6,283 nucleotides of DNA from an uncultured Paracoccus sp. (GTDB lineage Bacteria; Pseudomonadota; Alphaproteobacteria; Rhodobacterales; Rhodobacteraceae): positions 1-6,283 of the forward strand of contig CALLYR010000047.1 of NCBI GenBank assembly GCA_937859005.1, in the 5' to 3' direction. The position numbers and the translations under genes were made by a program. How positions within the stretch are numbered: the first letter of the stretch is position 1; each line of letters starts with the position of its first letter. This document shows positions 5,901-6,283 of the stretch, one piece after another. Under the pieces are notes generated by a model. The model was given only the letters and a program-made list of their open reading frames with translations, ran no database searches and was not told the origin of the DNA.

Positions 5901-6283
5901 CGCGCCTCGCGCCCGCTGGAAACCGAGGACCGGCTGATGCTGGAGCCGGCCGATACGGCCGAGCTGCGCCGCATCGCCCGCCGCACCTGGCGCTATTTCG
6001 AAGCTTTCGTGGGGCCGGACACCCATCACCTGCCGCCCGACAACTATCAGGACAATCCCGAGCCGCGGCTGGCGGAACGGACCTCGCCCACGAATATCGG
6101 GCTTTACCTGATGTCGGTGATGTCGGCCCATGACTTCGGCTGGATCGGGCTGGACACGGCGCTGACCCGGATCGAGGCGACGCTGGCCACGATGGAACGC
6201 ATGCCGCGCTTCCGCGGCCATTTCTTCAACTGGTACGACACCCGCACGCTGTCGGTGCTGCCCGCGCCCTATGTCTCGTCGGT
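2922..6283 (+). CDS. ndvB: Cyclic beta-1,2-glucan synthase (NdvB/ChvB/Cgs), N-terminal part, continues beyond window
   Basis: Inner-membrane enzyme that builds beta-1,2-glucan from UDP-glucose and cyclises it for the periplasm. The visible 1120 codons are uninterrupted; family members run to about 2700-2900 residues, so roughly 40% is shown. The N-terminal region (about 47-420) carries WLIDNHHMVEENLRQLR (113-129). Membrane segments follow at about 429-450 and 460-487. The glycosyltransferase (GT84) domain spans about 508-820, with D547 (TDWRD), the DxD pair D644/D646 (LDSDTRLPRDS), D758 (HDLLEG) and RQHRW (789-793), matching the D, DxD, E/D, (Q/R)xxRW signature; WMGWERKRGKL (601-611) is also typical. 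More membrane segments lie at about 827-845, 850-865, 957-970 and 974-992, with LLEWTTAAQA (930-939) between. The glucoamylase-like domain starts near 1020: LPPDNYQ (1037-1043), TSPTNIGLYL (1054-1063), FFNWYDT (1101-1107). The expected C-terminal GH94 phosphorylase lies outside. The start is uncertain: ATG 2922 was chosen, but ATG 2928, ATG 2940 and GTG 2904 are in frame and no strong ribosome binding site decides. Divergent from pgm, which supplies the UDP-glucose precursor. Confidence 0.93.
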   Translation, partial: MPMTDPMALTRRMRATSLGTAIGRMRTGARRAGMALPPGWDGAPSPIRFDIWTERSLFDAGRELALLARPDLPDAPAQPISRLIDNQAAIRRNYLDALESAERGETVTPAAEWLIDNHHMVEENLRQLRQGFNRNFLRRLPPVPLSGGGSAPRSLLIAWYFVALTNSEIDTDDLSAFLQGYQSVSTLEIAELWAVPTFLRYVLVENLRRLSDRVTLARQRRTAANRIADALAEVPEGTDPASLIERESDLVTDDTVASQLLYRLRDGGPEAQAALAALERRLGAPRAAERAVQAEYARQSSGNVTVGNIMRSLRRMGEIDWLDWFEGVSQVDAQLARISEYPHLDQGTRTDYRTAIERIARRSGLSEIQVTQRALAQAAADAPAEAEGDRIEVGHLLVGPGRYRFRDLCGYRPRLRERLSVPMRRAGGWVLVLPLLAITAMLAALLGTMLSDDLDAHWQVVLLLALAVLPASDTAMQIIGFLAARILPPQRLPSYDFRAGVPATARTLVVIPAMITSPDEVDELARTLESHYLANPLGEIFFALLTDWRDAPDEHLPDDERLLDHARARIEDLAERYDQGGVRRFFLLHRARLWNQGEGVWMGWERKRGKLAELNMLLRGQEGTSFIPAGPTPPEGIRYVVTLDSDTRLPRDSVSALAGKMAHPVNRPVHREDGTVVQGYGIMQPRVTPSLTTGADASVFQRIFSANRGLDPYVFTVSDLYQDLFHEGSFTGKGIYDVDAFEAATAGRIPENAILSHDLLEGSLARAGLVTDVEVVEDFPIRYATEASRQHRWMRGDWQLLPMILKPGNGLSGLARFKMVDNLRRSLVAPAWVAASVAGWLILPGPHAMAWQAVLIALAAVVPVLQVDLRVFRPQYGVSWDYHIRHMLRDARTYFTQLGLRLATVAHRAWAAADAIARTLWRMTVSRQHLLEWTTAAQAGRADIGTAAAYRRMSASPLIGGWAILATGALNPSALPVALVFGGVWIAAPWIMARASRPLETEDRLMLEPADTAELRRIARRTWRYFEAFVGPDTHHLPPDNYQDNPEPRLAERTSPTNIGLYLMSVMSAHDFGWIGLDTALTRIEATLATMERMPRFRGHFFNWYDTRTLSVLPAPYVSS

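Noticed and set aside
2922..6283. Possible frameshift in the synthase suggested by many overlapping frames
   Set aside because: Reading one frame from 2922 to the end gives 1120 uninterrupted codons with motifs in the expected family order, so the gene is intact as far as it is visible.

Overview
The window is GC-rich DNA from a Gram-negative bacterium. Strong G/C bias at third codon positions, the protein families present and the style of the sequences suggest an alphaproteobacterium, most likely Rhodobacterales (Paracoccus-like). This placement is an inference from sequence character, not a database match. There are three protein genes. Two run off the window edges. I see no RNA gene, insertion sequence, phage gene or CRISPR array.

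Layout: bases 1-749 (minus strand) hold the N-terminal part of an SLC13-type membrane anion permease; its C-terminus lies beyond base 1. Bases 750-1109 are a non-coding gap of about 360 bp, rich in short direct and inverted repeats. It serves as the permease upstream region and the pgm downstream region. Bases 1110-2747 (minus strand) hold a complete phosphoglucomutase gene, pgm, with a clear ribosome binding site. Bases 2748-2921 are a divergent intergenic region carrying a perfect 7-bp inverted repeat, an alternating GC tract and a weak candidate promoter for pgm. From 2922 to the right edge (plus strand) runs the first 1120 codons of a very large cyclic beta-1,2-glucan synthase (NdvB/ChvB/Cgs family). 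The visible part covers the N-terminal region, the first membrane segments, the whole inner-membrane glycosyltransferase domain with its D, DxD, D, RxxRW signature, further membrane segments, and the start of the glucoamylase-like domain.

How they fit together: Pgm interconverts glucose-6-phosphate and glucose-1-phosphate. Glucose-1-phosphate is the precursor of UDP-glucose, the donor used by the cyclic glucan synthase. In the family, a C-terminal GH94 phosphorylase domain (outside this window) trims glucan chains and releases glucose-1-phosphate, which Pgm could recycle. The divergent pgm/ndvB arrangement is therefore metabolically coherent and could allow shared control. The permease has no evident link to this pathway.

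I found no clearly new biological system. The most interesting points are the divergent pgm/cyclic glucan synthase pair, with an operator-like inverted repeat between the genes, and the repeat-rich gap upstream of the permease.
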